Below, in pieces: positions 16,982 to 25,523 of a stretch of DNA of 64,000 nt. Where the stretch lies: the NCBI GenBank assembly GCA_965197565.1, contig CBDANK010000004.1, positions 1,240,001-1,304,000 on the forward strand. The letters run 5' to 3'. Both the position numbers and the translations under genes were made by a program. The notes beneath the pieces were generated by a model that worked only from the letters and a program-made list of their open reading frames with translations, had not been told where the DNA came from and ran no database searches. Source of the stretch: G963667675 sp965197565. Its GTDB lineage: Bacteria > Chloroflexota > Dehalococcoidia > Lucifugimonadales > UBA3495. Positions within the stretch are counted from its first letter, which is position 1. Each line of letters opens with the position of its first letter.

Positions 16982-18070
16982 ATGAAATTCGGATTCTTCA
17001 TGATGCCGGTCCACCACCCCGAAAAAGGGGTGGCCCGAACGATCAAAGAGGACATGAAGACCATCGTCTTGGCCGACCAATTGGGTTTCCACGAAGCCTG
17101 GATCGGTGAGCATTTCACTATCCCTTGGGAGAACCTGCCGGCGCCGGACTTGTTCATTGCCAAAGCCTTTGCTTTGACCAAGAATATACATTTAGGCACT
17201 GGAGTGGTGCTGCTTCAGTTGCACGACCCCATAATGTTAGCCCATCGCATCGCCATGCTGGACCACCTGGGTGAGGGGCGGTTCTATTTCGGGATTGGCA
17301 CCGGCGGCGTGCCAACCGAGTTTGATTTCTTCAATGTGGATAAGGAAAAGCGACACGCCAGGGCCGCCGAGGTCGTGGATGCGGTGTTGAAAATCTGGGA
17401 GGCCGAAGGCAGCTTGGACTATCAAGGGGAGTTCCACCGCGTCAAGTCGCCTACTCCAATACCGGAGGCCGACCTCCGCATGTGGTTCAAGCCGCACACG
17501 CTGCCGCACCCCCCTATCGGTGTTGCCGGATCAAGCCGTAACTCACCGACCCTTGAATGGGCTGGTGAGCATGGTTGGATTCCGATGAGCACCGACGTGC
17601 TCCCACTGGTCCACGTTCCCTCCCACTGGGAAGCCTACCAAAGGGGCGCAGCCAAAGCGGGCCGTGTGGCCGATCGCCGGGAGTGGCGCGTTTCGTTGGA
17701 TATACATGTGGCCGAGACTACCGAGGAAGCTCGAAACAACGTGCTGAATCACGGCATGGCCAGGTCGTACAACGAGTACTTCTTCCCCTTGGCTAAAAAA
17801 ACCGGTGCGCTGGGCACTATGAAGGAAGACGAATCGATGCCGGATGAAGCCGTCACGGTGGATTACTTGCTAAACGATCGATGGGTGGTGGGTGACCCGG
17901 ACCACTGCGTGAGAAAAATCCGAGAGGCCTACGATACGCTGGGCGGCTTCGGCACTCTGCTCCAACTAACCCAGGACTGGGACCCGCCCGAGAAGGGGTG
18001 GAAGTCCATGGAGTTGTTCGCTAAGCACGTGGCGCCAGCGTTGAAAGACCTAACGCCCAGTGGCCCTTAG
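16982..18070 (+). CDS. Luciferase-like (LLM class) flavin-dependent oxidoreductase
   Basis: The 362-aa protein is an F420- or FMN-dependent bacterial-luciferase-like enzyme: MKFGFFMMPVHHPEK at the start, then LGFHEAWIGEHFT, LGTGVVLLQLHDP and LGEGRFYFGIGTGG, the usual succession of barrel strands. ATG 16982 is preceded by AGGAGAGAG; an upstream GTG at 16895 would add an unlikely leader. The GrdE-like gene begins 21 bases after its stop, so this enzyme is probably part of the same transcript, a linkage not known to me from clostridial grd operons. A paralogue lies at 29657-30742. The substrate is unknown. Confidence 0.9.
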   Translation: MKFGFFMMPVHHPEKGVARTIKEDMKTIVLADQLGFHEAWIGEHFTIPWENLPAPDLFIAKAFALTKNIHLGTGVVLLQLHDPIMLAHRIAMLDHLGEGRFYFGIGTGGVPTEFDFFNVDKEKRHARAAEVVDAVLKIWEAEGSLDYQGEFHRVKSPTPIPEADLRMWFKPHTLPHPPIGVAGSSRNSPTLEWAGEHGWIPMSTDVLPLVHVPSHWEAYQRGAAKAGRVADRREWRVSLDIHVAETTEEARNNVLNHGMARSYNEYFFPLAKKTGALGTMKEDESMPDEAVTVDYLLNDRWVVGDPDHCVRKIREAYDTLGGFGTLLQLTQDWDPPEKGWKSMELFAKHVAPALKDLTPSGP

Positions 18071-18091
18071 AGGCTGATGCGGGAGTGACTC

Positions 18092-19393
18092 TTGCGTTTG
18101 AGCCTGGCCGAACACTCTGTCGTAAACATGACCGAAGGAGAGCAGACCCGGCTCCACGGCGCCCACCTCCGGATCAACTTGGACGAATTGAAGGGCGTCT
18201 TATTGGAGGACCGGCGGCTCCAGACTGTGGACTTGGAGATTATCAATCCCGGCGAGCTATGCCGGGCCGGTTACATCTTCGACATAGTGGAGCCCCGGGC
18301 CAAAGAACCCGGCTCCGGCGTCGATTTCCCTGGAATCCTGGGGCCGCCTTCGACGGCGGGCACGGGGACCACTCACGTGCTCCGTGGAGCGGCGGTCACC
18401 GTGGTCGACGGCGGCCAACCCGGTGGCGAGTTAGGCTATGCCTCCCGCCGGGGCGGCATGTCCAAGGTGCTGGAGATGAGCGGGCCGGCAGCCCTGGTAT
18501 CCCCCTACAGCGGCCTCCGTCACTTGGTCCTGGTCCCCCATCCTTACCCCGAGGTTCCCAGGCACGGAGTACTCAACGCCCTGCGGGTGGCCTCGGTGCG
18601 AGCGGGCGTGTACTTGGCCCAGACTGCCTTTGGACAGGGACCGGACGCCAAGAAGGTTTTGGAGTTAAACGGCCCACTTGCCCGGAACGGAGAGGGTCTT
18701 CCCCGGGTTGCGTACATCGGGCAGATACACGGCCACCAGCATGGAACGGAAATAGACGAGCATATTCTGTACGGCGGCAACACCCGGGGCATGATGCCCG
18801 TGCCTTTGCACCCCAACGAGTGGCTGGATGGAGCCCTGGTTATTTCCTACTCTTGGGGAGGCAGGGGGCTAGAGACCTTCTACTACCAGAATCACCCGAT
18901 AATAACCGAGCTCTACCGGCTGCATCAGGCCGGGGAACTCAGCTTCGCCGGCACCGTCGCTATGACATCCTCGGACTTGGAGGAGGAGCTAAACCGCAAC
19001 TGTATGATGGCGGCCCGGCTGGCCAAATGGACCCTCGCCGCCGACGGTGTAATCCTAACAAAATACGCCGGAGGAGCTCCTCACACAGACATGTTGGAGA
19101 CTGCCCGCCTGTGCGAAGGGCTGGGTATCAAGACTGTGGCGCTAACCAGCGACACTGCACCGGACAGCCGCTCCGAGTCGGCATTGTTAATGAATGCTCC
19201 GGAGGTAGACGCCATCGTCCTCCTGGGAGAAGGCAGCGACGTGATATGGCAAGGTCCGCCGGTGGAGCGGGTGATTGCCGGCAACTCAGACGTGGCCGAC
19301 CTGCTGTCCGGCTCCTTGGAGCTGACCCCGGCCACCGTATGCGGCGCATCCAACAATCAGGGGGCGTCGCGTCTCCGGCCCATCTTCTACTGA
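18092..19393 (+). CDS. GrdE-like component B subunit (glycine/sarcosine/betaine reductase family)
   Basis: The 433-aa protein (TTG start behind GGGAG) matches the GrdE/GrdG family along its length: MRLSL at the N-terminus, VEIINPGELCR-like segment (LEIINPGELCRAG), DIVEPRAKEPGSG, FPGILGP, RTHVL-type TTHVLRGA, LPRVAYIGQIH and HPNEWLDGALV. In clostridial enzymes the proprotein cleaves at an Asn-Cys site to give a pyruvoyl-type carbonyl; here the corresponding stretch reads LVISYSWGGRG, with no Cys, and Ser254 (after Tyr253) lies about where the Cys would be. It could use Ser for the same chemistry or be unprocessed. The GrdB-like selenoprotein gene follows 58 bases downstream. A longer overlapping frame at 18085-19455 is a shadow. 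Confidence 0.85.
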   Translation: MRLSLAEHSVVNMTEGEQTRLHGAHLRINLDELKGVLLEDRRLQTVDLEIINPGELCRAGYIFDIVEPRAKEPGSGVDFPGILGPPSTAGTGTTHVLRGAAVTVVDGGQPGGELGYASRRGGMSKVLEMSGPAALVSPYSGLRHLVLVPHPYPEVPRHGVLNALRVASVRAGVYLAQTAFGQGPDAKKVLELNGPLARNGEGLPRVAYIGQIHGHQHGTEIDEHILYGGNTRGMMPVPLHPNEWLDGALVISYSWGGRGLETFYYQNHPIITELYRLHQAGELSFAGTVAMTSSDLEEELNRNCMMAARLAKWTLAADGVILTKYAGGAPHTDMLETARLCEGLGIKTVALTSDTAPDSRSESALLMNAPEVDAIVLLGEGSDVIWQGPPVERVIAGNSDVADLLSGSLELTPATVCGASNNQGASRLRPIFY

Positions 19394-19451
19394 ATGCCGG
19401 TGAATGCCGGGCTTCATCATTGCCGTTACATAGTCGATTGGGAGATAAGCT

Positions 19452-20732
19452 ATGAAGGTGGTTCACTACCTCAACCAGTTTTTCGCTGGAATTGGCGGAG
19501 AAGAACATGCCGACATGCCGCCTGAGGCGCGTCCCGGCGCATTGGGACCGGGCCGTCTGTTGAACACCCTTCTGCCGGAGGGTTCCCAGATCGCCGCCAG
19601 CGTCATCTGCGGCGACAATTATGCTGCACAGCGCCTGGAAGAAGTCCAAGACTTTGTAGTGGCAACAGCGAAAGACGCGGGGGCGGACCTCGTTGTGGCC
19701 GGTCCGTGCTTCCAGGCCGGACGCTACGGGACCGCCGCCGGAGCGGTCTGCGCCGCAGTCCAAGTCCAACTGAAAACTCCATCCATTACGGGTATGGCTG
19801 CGGAGAATCCAGGCACGGACCTATATCGCCAAAAGATTCGCATAGTGGACTCCGGACAGGACCCGGCCCGGATGAGGAGTGTTTTGGCCAGGATGGCAGA
19901 CCTAGGGACCAAGCTGGTCAATAAAGAACCCATCGGCAGGCCGTCGGAAGAGGGGTACTTCCCCCAGGGCATCCTCAAGTCGGAATTCGTGGAGGAAACC
20001 GCAGCCCAGCGGTTGGCGCGGATGCTGCTGGCCAAGCTCAAGGGACTTACTTTCGAGTCAGAGGCGCCCGCTCCCACTTTCCAAGCCGTCACGCCGCCCC
20101 CTGCTGTGCCGGACCTTTCCAAAGCGGCCATTGCTCTGGTTACGGACGGCGGCCTAGTGCCTGCGGGGAACCCGGACAAGTTCACCCGAGCGTTTTCTCG
20201 GGCTTGGGGAGCCTACAGCATCAAGGACCGGAACAATCTGGAAGAAGCGGATTATGAGGTCGTCCACGGCGGCTACGACATCGGTCACGTGCAAGCGGAC
20301 CCGGACCGTCTGGTGCCCGTAGATGTGCTTCGGGAAATGGAGCAGGAGGGGCTTATCGGCAGGCTTCACCATGAGTTTATGTCCACCACCGGCAACGTAA
20401 ACCCCTTGGAGAACAGTCGGCGCTTAGGCCGAGAAATAGCGGCGCGGCTGAAGGATGCCAATGTGGACGCAGTGATCCTAACTTCCACTTGAGGCACCAG
20501 CACTCGCAGCGGCGCTGCGATAACGCAGGAGATCGAAAAAGCGGGCATTCCCGCGGCCCAGATCACCGCCATGTTGCCGGTGGCCAAGGCGGTGGGGCCT
20601 AACCGCATCGTCCCAGGGCGGAGCATAGTATGCCCGGTAGGCGACACCGGACTGGCCGTTGAGGAGGAAAAGGAGTTGCGCCGTCGCTTGGTGCAACAAG
20701 CACTGGACTCCTTGTCAACTGAGGCGGTCTAA
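19452..20732 (+). CDS. GrdB/GrdF-like selenoprotein, UGA-encoded selenocysteine 347
   Basis: The frame runs to a TGA at 20490-20492 and continues open to a TAA at 20730-20732, giving 426 aa with one UGA. Just before it stands VILTST and just after GTSTRSGA, the same place where GrdB proteins read LTSTUGTCTRCGA. The sequence after the UGA is clearly protein-like and family-like (EIEKAGIPAAQITAMLPVAK, VGPNRIVPGRSI). A perfect hairpin with GG in the loop starts 12 bases after the UGA. GrdB forms the substrate-specific component B with GrdE and passes a substrate-derived carboxymethyl group to GrdA. Unusually, both cysteines of the UxxCxxC motif are serine here. The N-terminus (MKVVHYLNQFFAGIGGEEHAD) also fits the family. 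Confidence 0.9.
20505..20519 (+). promoter_or_regulatory. Putative bacterial SECIS hairpin of the GrdB-like gene
   Basis: CGCAGC pairs perfectly with GCTGCG around a GGC loop. The stem begins 12 bases after the UGA and the loop guanines are at about +19 and +20, within the window expected for SelB-dependent bacterial SECIS elements. Confidence 0.7.
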
Positions 20733-20740
20733 CCAACAGG

Positions 20741-20856
20741 GGTCTTTCGGTTCTTGGCGCAATTGTCTGAACCGGGATTCATAGGATTAAGGGATTCGCA
20801 TGATTTCCCAATCCTGCAAATCTTGGAATCAAAGAAATCGCAGTTCAGACGAACAA
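20741..20856. repeat. Dispersed repeat, copy 1 (TTGTCTGAAC palindrome family)
   Basis: The element contains TTGTCTGAACC near its left side and an inverted AGTTCAGACGAACAA at its right, with GGATTAAGGGATT in the middle. A second copy lies at 50716-50826. Both start within about 20 bases of a plus-strand stop codon. Confidence 0.8.
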
Positions 20857-20930
20857 CCGAGCGGTTAACTTAGCCGGCGCAAGCGAAAAGACTCAGTAGA
20901 TCGAGGATAGATGGAGGATTGCTTGCGGCA

Positions 20931-21395
20931 CTATCCTCCACCCTCGCGGATGGCCTTAAGGACCGCCAAAATGTCCTCCGTGTCCAGCACCATCTCAGCC
21001 AATCCCACTTGGGCCTGGTACAACTCCGGATCAACCTGGGACTTGATTTCGGGCTCTATGATATGGAACACCGGCAACTCCAGGCTGACGCCGGCCAAGA
21101 CGCCGGCCCAGGCCGGATCGCCTTCGGTCACGGTGAGACCGTAGAGCTTGCTGCTCTCGGCATTGGGCGTCCCCAGCAACACCACCACTCCATCGGTGCC
21201 CAGTCTATCCGTAACCTGCTTGATTTCTTCTTGACCGTCCAGGTCAAGGGCGCCTGCCGAGGTTCAAACGAAGCAGTGAGTGGCAGTCAGCACCACCTCC
21301 GCTCCGGCGTTCTCAGCGCACTTGGCGATGGACGTGCCCTGCACACCGTCCCGCTCCCCTAGGGCAATGACCTTTCGGTTTTTTAGGTCCACCAT
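20931..21395 (-). CDS. grdA: GrdA-like selenoprotein A, UGA-encoded selenocysteine 44
   Basis: GrdA is the small selenoprotein that carries the carboxymethyl-selenoether between component B and component C. From ATG 21395 (GAGG six bases upstream) the minus strand reads MVDLKNRKVIALGERDGVQG to an in-frame TGA at 21264-21266, then continues to TAG at 20931, 154 aa in all. The UGA lies in HCFVUTSAGALDLDG, matching ECFVUTAAGAMDLE of clostridial GrdA, with selenocysteine at residue 44 and the CxxU motif (Cys41) intact. Downstream VVLLGTPNAES, GDPAWAGVLAGV, FHIIEPEIKSQVD and MVLDTEDI match the family. A GG-loop hairpin follows the UGA. It sits 45 bases after the GrdC-like gene, so both are probably one transcript. 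Standard calling would give only the fragment 20931-21188. Confidence 0.93.
21230..21248 (-). promoter_or_regulatory. Putative bacterial SECIS hairpin of grdA
   Basis: On the minus strand CTTGACC pairs with GGTCAAG across a TGGAC loop, a perfect 7-bp stem that begins 15 bases after the UGA. The loop guanines are at about +24 and +25. Position, size and the GG in the apical loop fit a bacterial SECIS. Confidence 0.8.
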
Positions 21396-21440
21396 TATCG
21401 ACCTCACTATTGAGCTGGATTAGCTTTTGAACCCACTTTC

Positions 21441-22904
21441 TTAGCCGTTTCGTTCTAAAACAAAGGAAATACCATCAGACAATTGAGTCATCCGGCCCAA
21501 GAACAAGCTGCCCTTGGCCAAAAACATGGCTCGTTGCATATCGCCCGCTGCCATGCGGTCAACGGCGTGGCCCAAGAAGGGCACCGCGGAGGCGATGTGA
21601 CCCTGGGTGGGTGAAAATCCGGGCATCCCGTGGGTTTCCACGAACTGAGGTATTTCCGACTTGCTTATGTCTTTATTCAGGGCGGCCAGCGCGGCGATGG
21701 TCCGGTAGTTCAGCAGGGGCACGTTGCCGCTGCCCGAAGGCTCGGTGAGTTCCGGGTTATGGAGTTCCGTGGCGTACTTGTCTACGTCTTGGAACCTCAA
21801 TCCCAACCGGCCGAGGGGTTCAGAGACCAAACATTGAAAAATCGCTTGTTGGGACGAACCTGCTCCTACGGTATGCCGGCCCACAGAGTCCAACCGCAGA
21901 CGGGGTGAATGCCCATCCTCCGGCCCAACCAGAATTGCTACCGCTGCCAGAACGTCTTCAAGGACAGGCTGTTCGTGGTCCAAGTGGCTTCTGAACTTCA
22001 TGCCCAGCTTGGCCAGTGAGCCACCAGCGACTACGGCGACCTGACCGAACACGCCGGAACTAACCAGAGACGCCCCCATTATCAGCCCGTGGACCGGGCC
22101 GCAGCAAAAGGCCTTGACGTCGGCGCCGGTTGCAGCGATACAGCCGCACATTTCGGCGATAGCCTTGGCCAGATTGCCGCCGCCCCGCTGGTAGCGCTCC
22201 CCCACAGCTTCTTCGCCGCAATTGATGACGTAATCTATGCGCTCAGGGTTGGGTCCGACCTGGGCCAACAAAGTGCGCAATGCCATAGCGGCACTGGCTT
22301 TACAAGCCAGGTTCTCCAATAGCACCTCCGGAGTCAGGGAAGCGTCTTGCTCATGGGCTTGTGCAACCAACCCGACAGTTTGGCCGTCCTTTAGCTGGAG
22401 AGGCAACACGGCTTCAAGACCGGAGAGTCTGGCTTCTACGGCCGATTGAGGATGGCCCGCCCCCAGTGCTTTCAGGTCCTCCCGAGAGACCAGCGGATGA
22501 CTTTCCAGGGCCTTGGCCGCTCTCTTGGCAAACCCCTCCTCCAACCAGACCAAGTCGAAAGCATCGGATATTTTCAAGAGTCCGTAGAATTCTTCCTCGG
22601 GCATGATCTCGCCGTGGCGATCCCAACGAGACCCTGGCTGCCTCACTTGGTGCCATGGCCTGGGAACTCCAGCCAAGGTCTCGGGGTAGATCGAGCCAAG
22701 AAAAGCCCGGTTGGGCGGATATCCGACCGCAGCGTCGAAGCTGCGCAACCGGGAATGCAAGGCGTGAACCAGCCCTGGGTCTGCGGCCAAATCTCGGGAA
22801 GGCTTGGAGCCGCGGCACACCAAGCCCGGCGTGTGGGCCAAGAAGTAGCGAACCCCGCGTATGACCGGCTGCCTTGAGGAGTCATTACCGGAGGGGCTGT
22901 TCAT
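21441..22904 (-). CDS. grdC: GrdC-like component C beta subunit of glycine/sarcosine/betaine reductase
   Basis: GrdC, with GrdD, forms protein C, which converts the acetyl group released from GrdA into acetyl phosphate. The 487-aa protein matches GrdC throughout: PVIRGVRYFLAHTPGL, GEIMPEEEFYGLLKI, VINCGEEAVGERYQRGGGN, AIAEMCGCIAATGADVKAFC, GPVHGLIMGASLV, LDSVGRHTVGAGSSQQAIFQ and TQGHIASAVPFLGHA. It has a beta-ketoacyl-synthase-like fold with conserved Cys in the AFCCGPVH region. I chose ATG 22904, which has TGAGG at good spacing, over a GTG at 22916. It lies 13 bases after the amidase stop and 45 bases before grdA. No GrdD gene is in this window. Confidence 0.92.
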   Translation of the reverse strand: MNSPSGNDSSRQPVIRGVRYFLAHTPGLVCRGSKPSRDLAADPGLVHALHSRLRSFDAAVGYPPNRAFLGSIYPETLAGVPRPWHQVRQPGSRWDRHGEIMPEEEFYGLLKISDAFDLVWLEEGFAKRAAKALESHPLVSREDLKALGAGHPQSAVEARLSGLEAVLPLQLKDGQTVGLVAQAHEQDASLTPEVLLENLACKASAAMALRTLLAQVGPNPERIDYVINCGEEAVGERYQRGGGNLAKAIAEMCGCIAATGADVKAFCCGPVHGLIMGASLVSSGVFGQVAVVAGGSLAKLGMKFRSHLDHEQPVLEDVLAAVAILVGPEDGHSPRLRLDSVGRHTVGAGSSQQAIFQCLVSEPLGRLGLRFQDVDKYATELHNPELTEPSGSGNVPLLNYRTIAALAALNKDISKSEIPQFVETHGMPGFSPTQGHIASAVPFLGHAVDRMAAGDMQRAMFLAKGSLFLGRMTQLSDGISFVLERNG

Positions 22905-22917
22905 TTCAGACCTCACC

Positions 22918-24333
22918 TCACGACACCGGTGGCCGCTTCTCGTTCCAGGGCCGGGCCTGCTCGAAAGCTGCCGATGCTTGCAATACCCTGGCTTCCGCTC
23001 CCTTGGGGCCTATTATGTGCAACCCTATGGGCATGCCGTCGGCGGAGAAACCGCAAGGGACGCTGGAGGCGGTCTGACCCGTCATGTTGATGGGGAAAGT
23101 AAAGGGCAAGTAGCCCCAAAAGGGCTCAACCTGTTTGCCGCCGATGACTGTCGGCCGTTGCTCGATGGCAAAGGCCGGCACCGCCATAGTAGGGGTCATT
23201 AGCAAATCATACTGGTCAAAAAGGTCTTCAAATTGCCGGCGTAGTTGGTCTACCCGCAAAAGCGCCCTGGAAAGGTCCGCGCCAGTCACTTGCGCCCCGT
23301 GCTCCAGGGAACGCCGGCCATATTCGGTGAAATCGTCCCGGTGTTGGTCCAGGAAGTGGCCGTATGAAGTGTAAGTGGCGGTGGCGAATACGTCCCAAAA
23401 GGCCGGGAAGGGGTCTTCTATGACCAAGTGTGGTTGGTCAACCGAGGCCCCCAGTTCCCCGAAGACCCGCGCCCCTTGTTCCGCAGTCCGAAGCACTTCC
23501 GGGTCCACACCGGCATACCCCAAGTCACCGCTCCAAGCTATACGCAACCCTTGCACTCCGCCGTTCAGGTTACTCATAAAATCCGGCGGCGTCTCGCGCA
23601 TCGAAGTCGGGTCTCTGGAGTCCGGGCCCGCCATCACTTGCAAGAGCAGAGCCGTGTCCGCCACCGTCCGGGACATAGGCCCGGACTGCGAAAAATGGTT
23701 GGCCGCCGGCCTGCCGTAACCCCCATACCGGGGCACCCTGCCCTGGGACGGCTTGATTCCGAAGACGCCGCTGAAGCTCGCCGGGATACGGATAGAGCCG
23801 CCTCCATCGGACCCCGTGGCCAGGGTACACAGTCCCGCGGCCAAGGCCGCCGCCGCCCCGCCGCTGGAGCCTCCCGCCGTTCGGTCAAGGTCCCAGGGAT
23901 TGCGGCAAGGGTCTGACAGCTTGTTCTCAGTGGTGCCCGACTGCCCGAACTCCGGCGTGTTTGTCTTGCCCAGGACGATAGCCCCTGCTTGGCGTACCCG
24001 CTCCACCACCACCGAGTCGGTGTCCGGCACCCGGTCCTGGAAGAGCAGTGAGCCCATCGTAGTGGGAATGCCCTTGGTCATCTCCAGGTCCTTGACCGAG
24101 ACCGGTATGCCGTGCAGCGGCCCCAAGGCGGCTCCCCGTTGCACCGCGTCCTGCGCCGCCTGAGCCTCCGCCATCGCTTGGTCCGCGCACAAGGCTAGAT
24201 AGGCATTCAGCTTCGGGTTGAGTTCTTCGATGCGGTTGTAAAATAGCTCGACTAGCTCCGGCACCGACACTTTCTTGGACCGAATCAGTTCCACCAGTTC
24301 CGTCGCCGGTGCGAAGCTCATTTCCCTGTCCAT
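22918..24333 (-). CDS. Amidase signature family hydrolase
   Basis: The 471-aa enzyme carries the Ser-cisSer-Lys triad of amidase signature hydrolases: Lys81 in VSVKDLEMTKG, Ser156 in AGGSSGGAAAA and nucleophile Ser180 in GSDGGGSIRIPASFSGVFG. It hydrolyses an amide, substrate unknown. The longer frame from 24543 adds a leader unlike the family; ATG 24333 has GAGGT upstream and gives MDREMSFAPATELVELI, a normal N-terminus. It is the first gene of a minus-strand unit amidase-grdC-grdA, so it may release an amine or amino acid for the reductase, which is inference from position only. Confidence 0.9.
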   Translation of the reverse strand: MDREMSFAPATELVELIRSKKVSVPELVELFYNRIEELNPKLNAYLALCADQAMAEAQAAQDAVQRGAALGPLHGIPVSVKDLEMTKGIPTTMGSLLFQDRVPDTDSVVVERVRQAGAIVLGKTNTPEFGQSGTTENKLSDPCRNPWDLDRTAGGSSGGAAAALAAGLCTLATGSDGGGSIRIPASFSGVFGIKPSQGRVPRYGGYGRPAANHFSQSGPMSRTVADTALLLQVMAGPDSRDPTSMRETPPDFMSNLNGGVQGLRIAWSGDLGYAGVDPEVLRTAEQGARVFGELGASVDQPHLVIEDPFPAFWDVFATATYTSYGHFLDQHRDDFTEYGRRSLEHGAQVTGADLSRALLRVDQLRRQFEDLFDQYDLLMTPTMAVPAFAIEQRPTVIGGKQVEPFWGYLPFTFPINMTGQTASSVPCGFSADGMPIGLHIIGPKGAEARVLQASAAFEQARPWNEKRPPVS

Positions 24334-24463
24334 AACCCATACCTCGCGATGGAGATTGACGGTATGACCCGCCGTGGCTACAATCGCGCTCATTATACCA
24401 AGATCATGGCACATTGCCCTCCCAAAGACTTGGGCGCCCAGTGGTCGCTCCACGTGGTAGATT

Positions 24464-25522
24464 ATGAATGTGGACGCGGTTTTGAAAGAACATAGTTCCC
24501 CCCCAGTGGGGATTATCGCCAACCCCGCAGCCAGCAAAGACATTCGCCGGCTGGTGGCCCAAGGGAGGGTAGTCCCTGACTGGGAGAAAGTAAATACACT
24601 GCGAAGAGCGCTCCTGGGCCTGCAGTCTGTGGGTGTTCAGCGGGCCGTGGCCATGCCCGATAGCTCTCACCTAGTGGAGCGGGCCCGGGACGACCCCCAG
24701 CTTTCCATAGAGTTGTGTTTACTGGAAATGCCCGCTTACTACAGTGAAGGCGACACGGTGCGGGCCTCCAGCCTGATGGCCGAGTTGGGCGTTGGCTGCT
24801 TGATAACATTGGGCGGCGACGGGACAAACCGGGCGGTGGTCAAGGGATGCGCTTCGTTGCCAATGGTCGCTATCTCCACAGGCACCAACAACGTTTTCCC
24901 CAGCATGGTCGAGGGCACCCTGGCCGGTCTGGCCGCTGGGCTGTTGGCCAGGGGCAAACTGGACCTAGAGCGAGTTTCCGTCGCCAGTAAGACCCTTGCT
25001 GTGTACGTCAACGGAGAGTACCGGGACATGGCATTGGTGGACGTGGCCCTGTCCCGTGAGCGTTTCGTGGCCAGCCGAGCCATCTGGGATATGAACACCA
25101 TTTACGAAGTCTTCCTCAGCCGCGCCGAGCCCGCTTCCATCGGGCTTTCCTCCATCGGCGCCCGCCTAGAGCCGGTGTCCCTGGCCGATGACGGAGGCTT
25201 GCACTACTCATTGAGCAGGCTAGACGATGGGGCCGGGGAGCCTGCTCAGTCCGGACCGGCGCCGGAGAGCAGCAAAGTCCTGGCGCCGATTGCCCCCGGA
25301 GTAATACCTGCTGTGCCCATAAACTCCTGGCGCCGGCTGGCCCTAGACGAACGTGTGGCAGTAGCACGCCGGCATTACACCGTCGCTCTGGACGGAGAAC
25401 GGGCTTTTTCAGTTAGTCCCAATGAGTCCTTGGAAATAGCAGTGCAGCGCGACGGCCCGCCGGTGGTGCAGGTGGAGACGGCATTGCACGAAGCAGCTTC
25501 ACGAGGCCTGTTTAGAGTGTAA
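24464..25522 (+). CDS. AcoX-like ATP-NAD kinase family protein
   Basis: The 352-aa protein has the NAD kinase/diacylglycerol kinase core: VGIIANPAASKDIRRLV at the N-terminus, LITLGGDGTNRAVVKG with the GGDGT motif near residue 120, and AISTGTNNVFP. This combination is typical of the AcoX (acetoin catabolism protein X) branch, whose physiological substrate is unclear. The C-terminal half (about 200-352) is a beta-rich domain with a final strand PPVVQVETALHEAA. The TauE/SafE gene starts two bases after its stop, so they form one unit. Confidence 0.8.
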   Translation: MNVDAVLKEHSSPPVGIIANPAASKDIRRLVAQGRVVPDWEKVNTLRRALLGLQSVGVQRAVAMPDSSHLVERARDDPQLSIELCLLEMPAYYSEGDTVRASSLMAELGVGCLITLGGDGTNRAVVKGCASLPMVAISTGTNNVFPSMVEGTLAGLAAGLLARGKLDLERVSVASKTLAVYVNGEYRDMALVDVALSRERFVASRAIWDMNTIYEVFLSRAEPASIGLSSIGARLEPVSLADDGGLHYSLSRLDDGAGEPAQSGPAPESSKVLAPIAPGVIPAVPINSWRRLALDERVAVARRHYTVALDGERAFSVSPNESLEIAVQRDGPPVVQVETALHEAASRGLFRV

Positions 25523-25523
25523 G

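Noticed and set aside
18085..19455. 456-aa plus-strand frame overlapping the GrdE-like gene
   Set aside because: Arg/Pro/Gly-rich translation without any family pattern; it is a shadow of the GrdE-like frame.
20490..20492. TGA as the normal end of the GrdB-like gene
   Set aside because: The frame continues with family-like sequence, the position matches the known Sec site exactly, and a GG-loop hairpin follows.
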